Assembly: GCF_902499045.1 (NCBI RefSeq)
Contig: NZ_CABVPL010000021.1
Coordinates: 40,926 to 104,925 of the forward strand
DNA: 64,000 bases
Direction of reading: 5' to 3'
From: Burkholderia latens
GTDB taxonomy: Bacteria; Pseudomonadota; Gammaproteobacteria; Burkholderiales; Burkholderiaceae
Part shown: positions 40,764 to 49,738 of the stretch, in pieces
Numbering within the stretch: position 1 is the stretch's first letter
Layout of the letters: every line of letters starts with the position of its first letter
Position numbers and translations under genes: made by a program
Notes under the pieces: model-generated
The model's database searches: none
The model's input: the letters and a program-made list of their open reading frames with translations, nothing else
Told to the model about the DNA's origin: nothing

Positions 40764-42464
40764 GTGACGCCTGCATCGCCGACGCCCCCGGCGTTTTACT
40801 ACCTGACCAATTTCGAACGCGCGCTGGCCTGGCTCGGCGAGCGTTACGACGACCTGCTCGACGTGCACGAGCACGCGTTTCTCGCGCAGTTCGCGCAGTT
40901 GCCGAAAGCGTCGCGCGCGCTGCTCGTGCGGATGCTGATGCGCACCGCCACCGACTTCCGCGCGAGCAAGCTCGTGTACGACGAAATCGGCAGCACGCTC
41001 GCGGCCGCCGCGCCGCTCGTCGAACTCGACTGGGTCGATCCGGCCCCCGCGCTCACGCTCGACGAACTGTTCGCGCTGTCGACCAAGGCGGATCTGCTGA
41101 AGATGTTCCCGTCGCTTGCCGCGCACGCCGGCGAGCGCAAGCCCGACTGGCTCGAACGGCTGCGGCCCGGGCACGCCGTCGCGCAGCCGCTCGACGCGTG
41201 GTGCGCACAGGCCGACGATCGCGTGCTGCGCGTGACCGTCGGCGCGCTGTGCGACCGGCTGCGGCTGATGTTCTTCGGCAATCTGCATCAGGACTGGAGC
41301 GAATTCGTGCTCGCCGATCTCGGCGTGTTCCAGTACGAAAGCGTGCCGATCGCGCCGTCGTCGCGCGCGTTCCAGCACCGCGACGACGTCGATGCGTACC
41401 TCGCGCTGCAAGCGTGCCGCGAAGCGCTCGGCGGGTGGCCCGACGATCTGCCGTTCGACGACTTGCTGCACGCGATCGATGCGGTCCGCTGCACGCAGCC
41501 GTGGCTCGCGACGCGTCGCGCGAAGCTGCTGTTCGCGCTCGGGCAGGCCTGCGAACGGCGCGGCGACTGGAACGCCGCGCTCGACGCGTATGCGCGCAGC
41601 GAGTGGCCGGGCAGCCGACACCGGCGCATTCGCGTGCTCGAGCGCTGCGGGCGCGACGACGACGCGCTCGCGCTGGCGCTCGACGCGCGCGGCGCATTCG
41701 AGAGCGACGAGGAGCGCCAGCGTGTCGAACGGATGCTGCCGCGCCTGCAGCGCCGTCTCGGGCAGCCGGTCGAACGAGCGGCCGCCGCGCCCGGCGCGCC
41801 GCGCGAGACGCTCGTGCTGGCGCGCCCGGAGGCGTTCGTCTGCGTCGAATTCGCAGTGCGCGACCATCTCGCCCAGCCCGACGCGCCGGTGCATTACGTC
41901 GAGAACACGCTGATCAATTCGCTGTTCGGTCTGCTGTGCTGGGAGCCCGTGTTCGCGGCCGTGCCCGGCGCGTTCTTCCACCCGTTCCAGCGCGGGCCGG
42001 CCGATCTGCACGCGCCCGATTTCGCGCTGCGCCGCGCCGACGCGTTTGCCGCGTGCTTCGCGCAACTCGATTCGGGCGCGTACCGCGACACGATTCGCCT
42101 GCACTACGCGACGAAGATGGGGCTGCAATCGCCGTTCGTGTTCTGGGGCGTGCTGACCGACGAGCTGCTCGACCAGGCGCTCGCTTGCCTGCCGCCCGAG
42201 CATCTGCGGTTGTGGTTCACGCGCCTGCTCGCGGACGTTCGCAGCAACCGTTCGGGGCTGCCCGACCTCGTGCGGTTCTGGCCCGGCGAGCGGCGCTACG
42301 AGCTGATCGAGGTGAAGGGGCCCGGCGATCGCCTGCAGGACAACCAGACACGCTGGCTCGCGTACTGCATCGCGCACGGGATGCCGGTGCGTGTCGTCGA
42401 TGTCGAATGGGCGGGCTCGGGCGTCGGTATCGGGCAGGCCGAAGCGGCGGGGCTGTCGGCATGA
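40764..42464 (+). CDS. FAN1-like structure-specific nuclease with VRR-NUC domain
   Basis: A 566-residue nuclease of the bacterial FAN1 type, which cuts 5' flaps and processes DNA crosslinks. The N-terminus (YYLTNFERALAWLGERYDDL, then ARALLVRMLMRT-like helices) matches the FAN1 SAP-side region. Helical repeats fill the centre. The C-terminal VRR-NUC domain has the PD-(D/E)xK residues D501 (LPDLVRF), E516 and K518 (LIEVKGPGDRLQDNQ). GTG start 40764 follows the LexA-box promoter. Its stop overlaps the ATG of the helicase gene by ATGA, so the two are co-translated. It is a strong candidate for the SOS regulon. Confidence 0.85.
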   Translation: MTPASPTPPAFYYLTNFERALAWLGERYDDLLDVHEHAFLAQFAQLPKASRALLVRMLMRTATDFRASKLVYDEIGSTLAAAAPLVELDWVDPAPALTLDELFALSTKADLLKMFPSLAAHAGERKPDWLERLRPGHAVAQPLDAWCAQADDRVLRVTVGALCDRLRLMFFGNLHQDWSEFVLADLGVFQYESVPIAPSSRAFQHRDDVDAYLALQACREALGGWPDDLPFDDLLHAIDAVRCTQPWLATRRAKLLFALGQACERRGDWNAALDAYARSEWPGSRHRRIRVLERCGRDDDALALALDARGAFESDEERQRVERMLPRLQRRLGQPVERAAAAPGAPRETLVLARPEAFVCVEFAVRDHLAQPDAPVHYVENTLINSLFGLLCWEPVFAAVPGAFFHPFQRGPADLHAPDFALRRADAFAACFAQLDSGAYRDTIRLHYATKMGLQSPFVFWGVLTDELLDQALACLPPEHLRLWFTRLLADVRSNRSGLPDLVRFWPGERRYELIEVKGPGDRLQDNQTRWLAYCIAHGMPVRVVDVEWAGSGVGIGQAEAAGLSA

Positions 42465-44761
42465 GCTATGTCGTCGCGGTGCGCGCGATGTGCGAGTTCA
42501 CCGCGCGGCGCGGCGATCTCGATCTGCGCTTCACGCCCGCGCCGACCGCGCTCGAAGGCATCGCCGGTCATGGCGCCGTCACGTCGAAACGCGGCGCGCG
42601 CTACGAAACCGAGATCGCGCTCACCGGCACCTGGGGCACGCTCACCGTGCGCGGGCGCGCCGACGGCTACGACCCGGTCGCGAACCGGCTCGACGAAATC
42701 AAAACCTACCGCGGCAGCCTCGACGCGATGCCGGGCAATCATCGCGCGCTGCACTGGGCGCAAGCGAAAGTCTATGCGCACCTGATGTGCGAGGCCCGCG
42801 GCCTTGCGGAAATCCACGTCGCGCTCGTGTATTTCGACATCGTGTCCGAGCGCGAGACGGTACTGACGGAAACGCTGAGCGCAAGCGCGCTCGCCGCGTT
42901 CTTCGCCGAGCAGTGCGCGTGCTTCGTCGGCTGGGCCGAGCGCGAGAGCGCGCATCGAACCGCGCGCGATGCGGCGCTGCGGGCGCTGACGTTTCCGCAC
43001 GGGCAGTTCCGCAGCGGCCAGCGCGAGCTCGCCGTGTCTGTCTATCGGGCCGCGCGCGACGAACGCTGCCTGATGGCGCAGGCGCCGACCGGCATCGGCA
43101 AGACGCTCGGCACGATATTCCCGTTGCTGAAGGCGTGCGGCGAGGGCGAGCTCGATCACGTGTTCTTCCTGACCGCGAAGACGCCCGGCCGCGCGCTCGC
43201 GCTCGAGGCGGCGACGACGCTCGGCGCCGGTACGCCGGCGCTGCCGCTGCGCGTGCTCGAACTCGTCGCGCGCGACAAGGCGTGCGAGCATCCGGACCGC
43301 GCGTGTCACGGCGAATCGTGCCCGCTCGCGCAGGGCTTCTACGACCGGCTGCCGGCCGCGCGCGATGCGGCGATCGGTGCGGGACTGCTCGATCGCGGCA
43401 CCGTACGCGCGGCCGCACTCGCGCACGACGTCTGTCCGTACTACCTCGCGCAGGAGCTCGCGCGCTGGTCGGACATGGTGATCGGCGACTACAACTACTA
43501 CTACGACGGCAGCGCGATGCTGCACACGCTCGCGCAGCAGAACCAGTGGCGCGTCGGCGTGCTCGTCGACGAAGCGCACAACCTGCTCGATCGCGCCCGC
43601 AAGATGTACAGCGCGTCGCTCGACCCGTTCGCGTTCGCGGCCGCGCGCGAAGCGGCGCCCGCGGCGCTGCGCAAGGCGTTCGACCGGCTCGCACGCGCGT
43701 GGGGTGCGCTCAATCGCGCGCAGGCCGAGCGTTACGCCGCGTATCCGGACATTCCCGGCCCGATCGTGTCGGCGGTCCAGAACCTCGTCGCGGCGATCGG
43801 CGAACACCTGATCGATGCGCCGCGCGCGAACGACGATGCGCTGCTGCGTTTTCATTTCGAGGCGATCCAGTTCGGCGTGTTGGCCGACGCGTTCGACAGC
43901 GCGTCGATCTTCGACGCGATGCTGCACGGCGAGCCGACGCCGCGCCAGGCGGGGTTCGACGGCGTCGCGCCGGCCGGCCGCCGGCGTCGCATCCAGTCGA
44001 CGCTGTGCGTGCGCAACGTGATTCCGGCCGGCTTTCTCGCACCGCGCTACGAAGCCGCGCGCGCGACCGTGCTGTTTTCCGGCACGCTGAGCCCGTTTCA
44101 CTTCTATCGCGACACGCTCGGGCTGCCGGCCGATACGGGCTGGCTCGACGTCGACGGGCCGTTTCGCGCCGAGCAACTGACCGTGCGCGTCGCGAGCCAT
44201 GTGTCGACCCGCTGGCGCGATCGCGACCGTTCGCTCGAGCCGATCGTGGACCTGATCGCCGCGCAGTATGCGGCGCGGCCCGGCAACTATCTCGGTTTTC
44301 TCAGCAGCTTCGACTATCTCGGGCGCGTCGTCGCACTGATGCAGGCGCGCCATCCGGACGTGCCCGTGTGGGCGCAGGCGCCCGGCATGGCAGAAAGCGA
44401 GCGCGACGCGTTTCTTGCGCGCTTCGACACGGGCGGACGCGGGGTAGGCTTCGCGGTGCTCGGCGGCGCGTTTTCCGAAGGTGTGGACCTCGTCGGCGAG
44501 CGGCTGATCGGTGCGTTCATCGCGACGCTCGGGCTGCCGCAGGTCAACGACGTCAACGAGCAGATGCGGCGCGCGATGGACGCGCGTTTCGGCAACGGCT
44601 ACGACTACATGTACCTGTATCCGGGCTTGCAGAAGGTCGTGCAGGCGGCCGGGCGCGTGATCCGCACCGAGCACGACGAGGGCGTCGTGCATCTGATCGA
44701 CGATCGCTACCGGCGGCGCGAGGTGCGCGATCTGTTGCCGCGATGGTGGCGGATCCGGTGA
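42461..44761 (+). CDS. PD-(D/E)xK nuclease fused to XPD/DinG-type iron-sulfur helicase
   Basis: A 766-residue DNA repair enzyme. Residues ~1-130 resemble a RecB/Cas4-type nuclease: D68 in GRADGYD, E79-x-K81 in DEIKT and the Q101-x3-Y105 motif. From ~180 a superfamily 2 helicase follows with Walker A APTGIGKT (208-215), a putative iron-sulfur cluster of C275, C282, C287 and C325, and a DEAH box at 370-373. The C-terminal half has the second RecA lobe ending YLYPGLQKVVQAAGRVIRTEHD. Its partner is the FAN1-like nuclease just upstream. Polarity and substrate are not known. Confidence 0.85.
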   Translation: MSYVVAVRAMCEFTARRGDLDLRFTPAPTALEGIAGHGAVTSKRGARYETEIALTGTWGTLTVRGRADGYDPVANRLDEIKTYRGSLDAMPGNHRALHWAQAKVYAHLMCEARGLAEIHVALVYFDIVSERETVLTETLSASALAAFFAEQCACFVGWAERESAHRTARDAALRALTFPHGQFRSGQRELAVSVYRAARDERCLMAQAPTGIGKTLGTIFPLLKACGEGELDHVFFLTAKTPGRALALEAATTLGAGTPALPLRVLELVARDKACEHPDRACHGESCPLAQGFYDRLPAARDAAIGAGLLDRGTVRAAALAHDVCPYYLAQELARWSDMVIGDYNYYYDGSAMLHTLAQQNQWRVGVLVDEAHNLLDRARKMYSASLDPFAFAAAREAAPAALRKAFDRLARAWGALNRAQAERYAAYPDIPGPIVSAVQNLVAAIGEHLIDAPRANDDALLRFHFEAIQFGVLADAFDSASIFDAMLHGEPTPRQAGFDGVAPAGRRRRIQSTLCVRNVIPAGFLAPRYEAARATVLFSGTLSPFHFYRDTLGLPADTGWLDVDGPFRAEQLTVRVASHVSTRWRDRDRSLEPIVDLIAAQYAARPGNYLGFLSSFDYLGRVVALMQARHPDVPVWAQAPGMAESERDAFLARFDTGGRGVGFAVLGGAFSEGVDLVGERLIGAFIATLGLPQVNDVNEQMRRAMDARFGNGYDYMYLYPGLQKVVQAAGRVIRTEHDEGVVHLIDDRYRRREVRDLLPRWWRIR

Positions 44762-44803
44762 TGCCGTCGCGCAGGCCGGGTGTCGTAAGCGTGGCTACTG
44801 CGG

Positions 44804-45577
44804 CTACAACACGTTCAGCATTGCCAGCGCGGTTTCCTGCAGATGCGGAAGCACGCGCCGCACGGCCGCGTCGGTCGATTCCGCGCCGATCGGCATGTTC
44901 GTGCTCAGCGCGGCGACGACTTCGCCGTGACGATTCTTCAGCGGCACCGCGATGCCGCGCACGCCGACCTGCAATTGCTGCTCGATCACCGCGAAGCCCG
45001 CGTCGCGCGCGCGGTCGACCTGTTCGAGCAGGCGCGGCTTGTTCGTGATCGTGTGCGGCGTGAACGGCGCGAGTTCGGTCTCGTCGAGCCACGCGCGGAC
45101 GGCCTCGCGATCCGGATGATGCGCGAGCAGCACGACGCCGGGCGACGTCAGCGGGGCCGGCACGCGTGCGCCGAGCACGAAGCCGGTCGTCATCACGCGC
45201 GACACGCCGTTGCGGGCGATGAACACGAGATCCCAGCCGTCGAGCACGCTCACGTACGCCGATTCGTTCAGCGACGCGCTCAGTTGCTGCAGATACGGCT
45301 GGACCGTGCGCGGCAGGCGTGCCGAATCGAAATACGACCAGCCGACCCGCAATACGCGCGGCGTGAGGCCGTACAGCTTGCCGTCGGAATAGACGTAGCC
45401 GAGCGATTCGAGCGTCAGCAGGTAGCGGCGCGCGGCCGTGCGGGTGAGGCCGGTGCGGGCCGCGGCCTCGGTGGGCGTCATGCGTGCGTGCTGGCTGTCG
45501 AACGCTTCGAGGATCATCAGTCCTTTTTCGAGGCCGGCAATCCAGTCGCGTCGGTCGAGGTCGGGCTTTTTCGTCAT
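44804..45577 (-). CDS. IclR-family transcriptional regulator
   Basis: A 257-residue IclR regulator. The winged helix is at residues ~12-75 (SQHARMTPTEAAARTGLTRTAARRYLLTLESLGYV), and the effector domain at ~85-257. The PcaR/PobR-like subgroup is suggested by GWSYFDSARLPRTVQPYLQQLS. These usually control aromatic or shikimate-type catabolism. The MFS transporter and HPPD-family gene further right (48066-50866), with a dyad between them, are plausible targets. The start 45577 (MTKKPDLDRRD) is preferred over 45637 on conservation. Confidence 0.85.
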   Translation of the reverse strand: MTKKPDLDRRDWIAGLEKGLMILEAFDSQHARMTPTEAAARTGLTRTAARRYLLTLESLGYVYSDGKLYGLTPRVLRVGWSYFDSARLPRTVQPYLQQLSASLNESAYVSVLDGWDLVFIARNGVSRVMTTGFVLGARVPAPLTSPGVVLLAHHPDREAVRAWLDETELAPFTPHTITNKPRLLEQVDRARDAGFAVIEQQLQVGVRGIAVPLKNRHGEVVAALSTNMPIGAESTDAAVRRVLPHLQETALAMLNVL

Positions 45578-45837
45578 CGCGGGCGGGCAGGGTGCGCGAT
45601 ATTCGCGCGGGAGTGGGCGATTATCGCGCGAATTCAAGGGTAACGGTGTAATGGGAGAGCAGTCGATCCGCCTTGCTCGTCAATCGGATCGTGCAGATAT
45701 AGCGTTCGTTACGTCAATGCTACTGCTGCCGTTGAGGCGCTTCAGGGGCACGCTGCGCCGCGATTGCAGGTTCAGGCGGGATGACCGAGCGCCTCGCACT
45801 GAGCCGGCCGGGGAGTGCGGGCTCGGCACGCTCCAGC

Positions 45838-46209
45838 TTACCGCTGTTCATAACGCAGCCCGGCAATGCGCCATCGCGCGTCGATCACGTACCACTGTTC
45901 GACGAAATCGAACCGCGAATCGATTGCCTGGTTGATCCAGACCGACCCGATGCCCGTTATCGTCGCCGATTGCCAGCGCACGACGATCTGCTTGGTCTCG
46001 TCCCGGTATTCGATATCCAGGCTGTCCGGCGCGCGCTCGGCCGCCACGATGCGCATTCGCGCAAGAAATTGCGCTTTCGTGCGAATGCGAACCTCGTGCT
46101 GGACAAAGAAGTACGGGCTTGCGACGAAAGCGAGTTGTTCGACGTCGGCGCGGCGATACGCATCGATCCAGACGTCGCGCATCTGCGCCAGGGTGAAGCG
46201 AGGTTCCAT
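45838..46209 (-). CDS. NTF2-like (SnoaL-type) protein
   Basis: A 123-residue protein with the nuclear transport factor 2-like cone fold: helix TLAQMRDVWIDAYRRADVEQLA, strand YFFVQHEVRIRTKAQFLARM, and C-terminal strands FDFVEQWYVIDARWRIAGLRYE. Family members are enzymes or binding proteins; no catalytic residue stands out. ATG 46209 (MEPRFTL) lies alone between two unrelated genes. Confidence 0.65.
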   Translation of the reverse strand: MEPRFTLAQMRDVWIDAYRRADVEQLAFVASPYFFVQHEVRIRTKAQFLARMRIVAAERAPDSLDIEYRDETKQIVVRWQSATITGIGSVWINQAIDSRFDFVEQWYVIDARWRIAGLRYEQR

Positions 46210-46564
46210 AAGCGTTGCATTTTCCTGATGAAGCGCGGGAGCGCGGTTTTTGGCGGTATCCGCCGGGCCAGGAAGGCAGCCTATGGCCGGAGCTTACGTC
46301 TCGGCAATTGGACAGATCCGAATCTGCTTTTCCGCGAGCGGGAACAAGTCGTCGGATCGTGGGAGTAGACGTCCCGACGACGCCTCATCGGGCTGGCGTG
46401 GACTGCGGGGAGAGGAGTGAAGCAGCACGAGGTGCGCTCAGGTGAACCGATGGCAGCCGATGGCAGCGCATTACGCGGCCGCTCATCGAAGCGGCCGATA
46501 CGGCAGGAAGGTGCAAGAACAGGGATGCGGCGCGACCATGACGCGCGCCGCATCGGTACGAACC
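46210..46564. other. Intergenic region upstream of the NTF2-like gene and downstream of murA
   Basis: About 355 bases. A hairpin CGGCCGCT/AGCGGCCG (46476-46497) lies beyond the murA stop on the minus strand and may be its terminator, though without a T-run. Two tandem CGATGGCAG copies near 46448. No gene is credible. Confidence 0.4.
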
Positions 46565-47866
46565 TTACTCGCTGCTCGTCCACTCGACGTTCGCACCGAC
46601 CGAACGCAGGTTTTCGACGAAATGCGGATGCGCGCGGCGAATCGGCAGCGCATTCATGATTTCCGAGCGGCCCTCGATGCTCGCGGCCACCATCAGCAAC
46701 GCGATCGCGACACGGATGATGTACGGGCTCTCGACGCGCGCCGGCGTCAACTGCAGCCCGCCGAACGTGATCAGCCGGTGCGGATCCGACAGCAGCACGT
46801 GCGCGCCGAACTTCGACAGTTCGCCCGACCAGCCGAGCGCGCCGTCGTACACCTTGTTCCAGAACATCGCGCTGCCTTCCGCGCGCACGCCGAGCGCGAT
46901 GAAGATCGGCAGCAGGTCGACCGGCAGGTACGGCCACGGCGCGGCTTCGACCTTGGTCAGGATGTTCTGCGTGAACGGCCTGCGCACGCGCAGTGGGCCG
47001 TCGCGTTCCGCGCGCGACCAGCCGTCGCGATGCGTGACGTTCACGCCGAACTTCGCGAACGTGCGGTCGATCAGCGGGAAATGCTCCGGCGACGAGTTGC
47101 GGACCCTGATGTCGCCGCCCGTGATCGCACCGAGCGCGAGGAACGTCGCGATCTCGTGGAAATCCTCGGCGAAGCGGAATTCGCCGCCGCCGAGCTTGCC
47201 GCCGCCCGTCACGCACAGGCGCGACGTGCCGATGCCTTCGATCGCGACGCCGATCATCGCGAGGAACTGGCTGAACTCCTGCACGTGCGGCTCGGACGCC
47301 GCGTTCATCAGCGTCGACGTGCCGCTCGCCGCGGTCGCGCACAACGCGAAGTTCTCGGTAGTCGTGACGGACGCGTAGTCGAGCCAGTGATCGTTGGCTG
47401 TCAGCGGGCCGTCGGCACGGACGATCAGCGAATCGGGCGTGCGCTCGATGTGCGCGCCGAAGCGCTCGAACACCTCGACGTGCGGATCGATTTCGCGCAC
47501 GCCGAGCGTGCAGCCCTTCACGTCGTTTTCGAGGCGCGCGACGCCGAAACGCGCGAGCAGCGGCGGAATCAGCATGATCGACGAGCGCATCGCTTCGGGC
47601 AGGCGATGAACGGCCGGGTCGAACGTGGTGTTGCGGTGGTGGAGATCGAGGATGCCGGTCGTGAAGTCGACCGACACGTCGCTGCCGAGCGTGCGGAAGA
47701 TGTCGAGGATCTTGCGCACGTCGGTGATGTCCGGCACGCCGACGAGGCGCAGCGGCTGATCGGTCAACAGGGTGGCGCACAGGATCGGCAGGACGGCGTT
47801 CTTGTTCGCGGACGGCTTGATGTCCCCGCGCAGCGGGGTGCCGCCGTGGACGATGAGATTCGACAT
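46565..47866 (-). CDS. murA: UDP-N-acetylglucosamine 1-carboxyvinyltransferase (MurA paralogue)
   Basis: A 433-residue EPSP-synthase-fold enzyme that transfers enolpyruvate to UDP-GlcNAc in the first step of peptidoglycan precursor synthesis. Family residues are in place: K22-N23 (SANKNAVLP), and the reactive Cys119 in the loop KGCTLGVR, the phosphomycin target in MurA. It lies away from a cell-wall gene cluster and next to catabolic genes, so it is probably a second MurA-type enzyme besides the one normally encoded with histidine biosynthesis genes on the main chromosome. Its specificity may differ. The start 47866 (MSNLIVHGG) has only a weak ribosome site. Confidence 0.85.
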   Translation of the reverse strand: MSNLIVHGGTPLRGDIKPSANKNAVLPILCATLLTDQPLRLVGVPDITDVRKILDIFRTLGSDVSVDFTTGILDLHHRNTTFDPAVHRLPEAMRSSIMLIPPLLARFGVARLENDVKGCTLGVREIDPHVEVFERFGAHIERTPDSLIVRADGPLTANDHWLDYASVTTTENFALCATAASGTSTLMNAASEPHVQEFSQFLAMIGVAIEGIGTSRLCVTGGGKLGGGEFRFAEDFHEIATFLALGAITGGDIRVRNSSPEHFPLIDRTFAKFGVNVTHRDGWSRAERDGPLRVRRPFTQNILTKVEAAPWPYLPVDLLPIFIALGVRAEGSAMFWNKVYDGALGWSGELSKFGAHVLLSDPHRLITFGGLQLTPARVESPYIIRVAIALLMVAASIEGRSEIMNALPIRRAHPHFVENLRSVGANVEWTSSE

Positions 47867-48026
47867 GATATGGGGGCGTATCGGTGACTGACGTAGGCCC
47901 ATATGATGCCATTGGTCGGCGGCCGGCGTGGAATGTTCGGAGCGGAAAAAGGGCTTCCGCGCGCACGATTGACGGTGTTTGACGTTGGGCGGAGCGGCTC
48001 GCCGTAACCGGCACCCGTGGTTGAAA

Positions 48027-48054
48027 TGGCCGGCCGCGAGTCGGGCCGGCCATC
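48027..48054 (-). terminator. Terminator hairpin after the MFS transporter gene
   Basis: Arms ATGGCCGGCC (48027-48036) and GGCCGGCCAT (48045-48054). Read on the minus strand it is followed by TTTCAA. Confidence 0.5.
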
Positions 48055-48065
48055 CGGTCGCGCGA

Positions 48066-49373
48066 TCACTGCGCTGCCCGCATCCGCGCGGCGACGACCA
48101 GCGAGATCAGGCAGCCCACCGCGAGATAGCCGGCGACGAGATGCCACGAACCGCCGGCCAGGCTGACCAGCGCCACCGCGATGAACGGCGTGAATCCGCC
48201 GCCGACCACGCTCGCGAACTGATAGCCGACGCCCGCGCCGCTGTAGCGGTATTCCGCGCCGAACAGCTCGGTGAAAAGCGGCTGCTGGACGCTCACGACC
48301 ATGTCGTGCGCGGCATTGGCCAGCAGGATCGAGAACAGCACGATCCATGCGATCGAGCGCGACTCCAGCGCGACGAAGAACGGCACCGCCGATGCAAGGC
48401 CGATCAGCGCGCCGACCAGGTAGATGCGGCGCAGCCCGAAGCGGTCGGCGAGCCACGCGAAGCACGGGATCGTCACGCAGCTGACCGCGCCGACCAGCAG
48501 GCCGATGTTCAGGAACAGGTCGCGCGACAGGCCGAGGTTCGACGTCGAATAGCTGAGCGCGAACGCGGTGACGATATACATCGTGAACAGCTCGGCGAGC
48601 CGCAGCGCGACGATCAGCACAAACGCCTTCGGATGGCGCGTCAGCGCCTCGAGCACCGGCAGGCGCAGCTTGCGGTTGCCGTGTTCGACCTTTTCGATGA
48701 ACTCCTGCGACTCGTCCATGCTCTTGCGCACCCACAGCCCGATCAGCACCAGCACGATGCTGAACACGAACGGCAGGCGCCAGCCCCACGACTTGAACGC
48801 GGCCTCGCCGAGCGTATGGCTCAGGATCGACACGATTCCGGTGGCCAGCACGAGCCCGACGCCATAGCCGACCTGCACGCCGCTGCTGTAGAACGCCTTC
48901 TTCCGCTTCGGCGCGCTCTCGACGGCCATCAGCGCCGCACCGCCCCATTCGCCGCCGACCGCGAAGCCCTGGATCGCGCGCATCAGCACCAGCAGCACGG
49001 GCGCCCACCAGCCGATCGTCGCGAAGGTCGGCAACAGGCCGATCGCGACGGTCGACAGCCCCATCAGCATCACGGTCAGCACGAGCATCCGCTTGCGGCC
49101 GAGCCGGTCGCCGTAATGGCCGAACACGACGCCGCCGAGCGGACGGAACAGGAAACCGACGCCGAAGGTCGCGAACGCCGCGAGCGTGCCCATCGTCGGG
49201 CCGACCTTCGGGAAGAACTCGGAATTGAACACGAGCGCGGCGACGATCCCGTACAGCAGGAAGTCGTACCAGTCGACGACGGCGCCGACAAAGCTGCCGA
49301 TTGCGGCCTTGCGGGCCTGACTGCGCGCGCGTGCGCTCGCGGCCGCATCGAGGGTGTCGAAGGTGGGGGTCAT
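48066..49373 (-). CDS. MFS transporter, metabolite:H+ symporter (shikimate/ketoglutarate type)
   Basis: A 435-residue 12-helix symporter of the metabolite:H+ symporter subgroup. It starts in the typical way (KAAIGSFVGAVVDWYDFLLYG), has loop 2-3 motif GHYGDRLGRKRMLV, and GFAVGGEWGGAALMAVE at about 145-160. ShiA/KgtP-like members carry shikimate or dicarboxylates. Because of the divergent HPPD-family gene (49739) and the IclR regulator nearby I favour an aromatic or shikimate-type substrate. AGGAG precedes ATG 49373. Confidence 0.85.
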   Translation of the reverse strand: MTPTFDTLDAAASARARSQARKAAIGSFVGAVVDWYDFLLYGIVAALVFNSEFFPKVGPTMGTLAAFATFGVGFLFRPLGGVVFGHYGDRLGRKRMLVLTVMLMGLSTVAIGLLPTFATIGWWAPVLLVLMRAIQGFAVGGEWGGAALMAVESAPKRKKAFYSSGVQVGYGVGLVLATGIVSILSHTLGEAAFKSWGWRLPFVFSIVLVLIGLWVRKSMDESQEFIEKVEHGNRKLRLPVLEALTRHPKAFVLIVALRLAELFTMYIVTAFALSYSTSNLGLSRDLFLNIGLLVGAVSCVTIPCFAWLADRFGLRRIYLVGALIGLASAVPFFVALESRSIAWIVLFSILLANAAHDMVVSVQQPLFTELFGAEYRYSGAGVGYQFASVVGGGFTPFIAVALVSLAGGSWHLVAGYLAVGCLISLVVAARMRAAQ

Positions 49374-49738
49374 GGCGGAGTCTCCTGGCACGGCGCATCG
49401 CGGAATCGTGGCGGCGCCGCGCCTGACGCTGCATTAAGTCAAAGGCGAAGGGAGAACGGAGGATAGGGCGCGCGCTCTGTCCCTGCAATCGGCCGATCGG
49501 CCAGCGCGAGCGATTATCGTTCGATTGCGTGCGATCATCGAACGATTTTGGGGTTTGCACCAGGCGAGCGGCCGATATCCCGTTCAGCCAGGGTGTGCCG
49601 CCGTGAACGATCTGGTTAAAATCGGGACCATCAAAACCTCGCCCGGATCGGGCGGATGTCCGGCCGCCACACGATCGGCCGGGCGTGCCGCGCACGCCGG
49701 GCGTCATCCCCATCCAACGCATGCCCCCGGAGACTGGA
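49374..49738. promoter_or_regulatory. Divergent control region between MFS transporter and HPPD-family gene
   Basis: Contains a perfect 10-bp dyad ATCGTTCGAT (49516-49525) and ATCGAACGAT (49537-49546) with an 11-base spacer. This is an operator-like element, possibly for the IclR protein at 44804. AT-richer flanks suggest both promoters lie near it. Confidence 0.5.
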
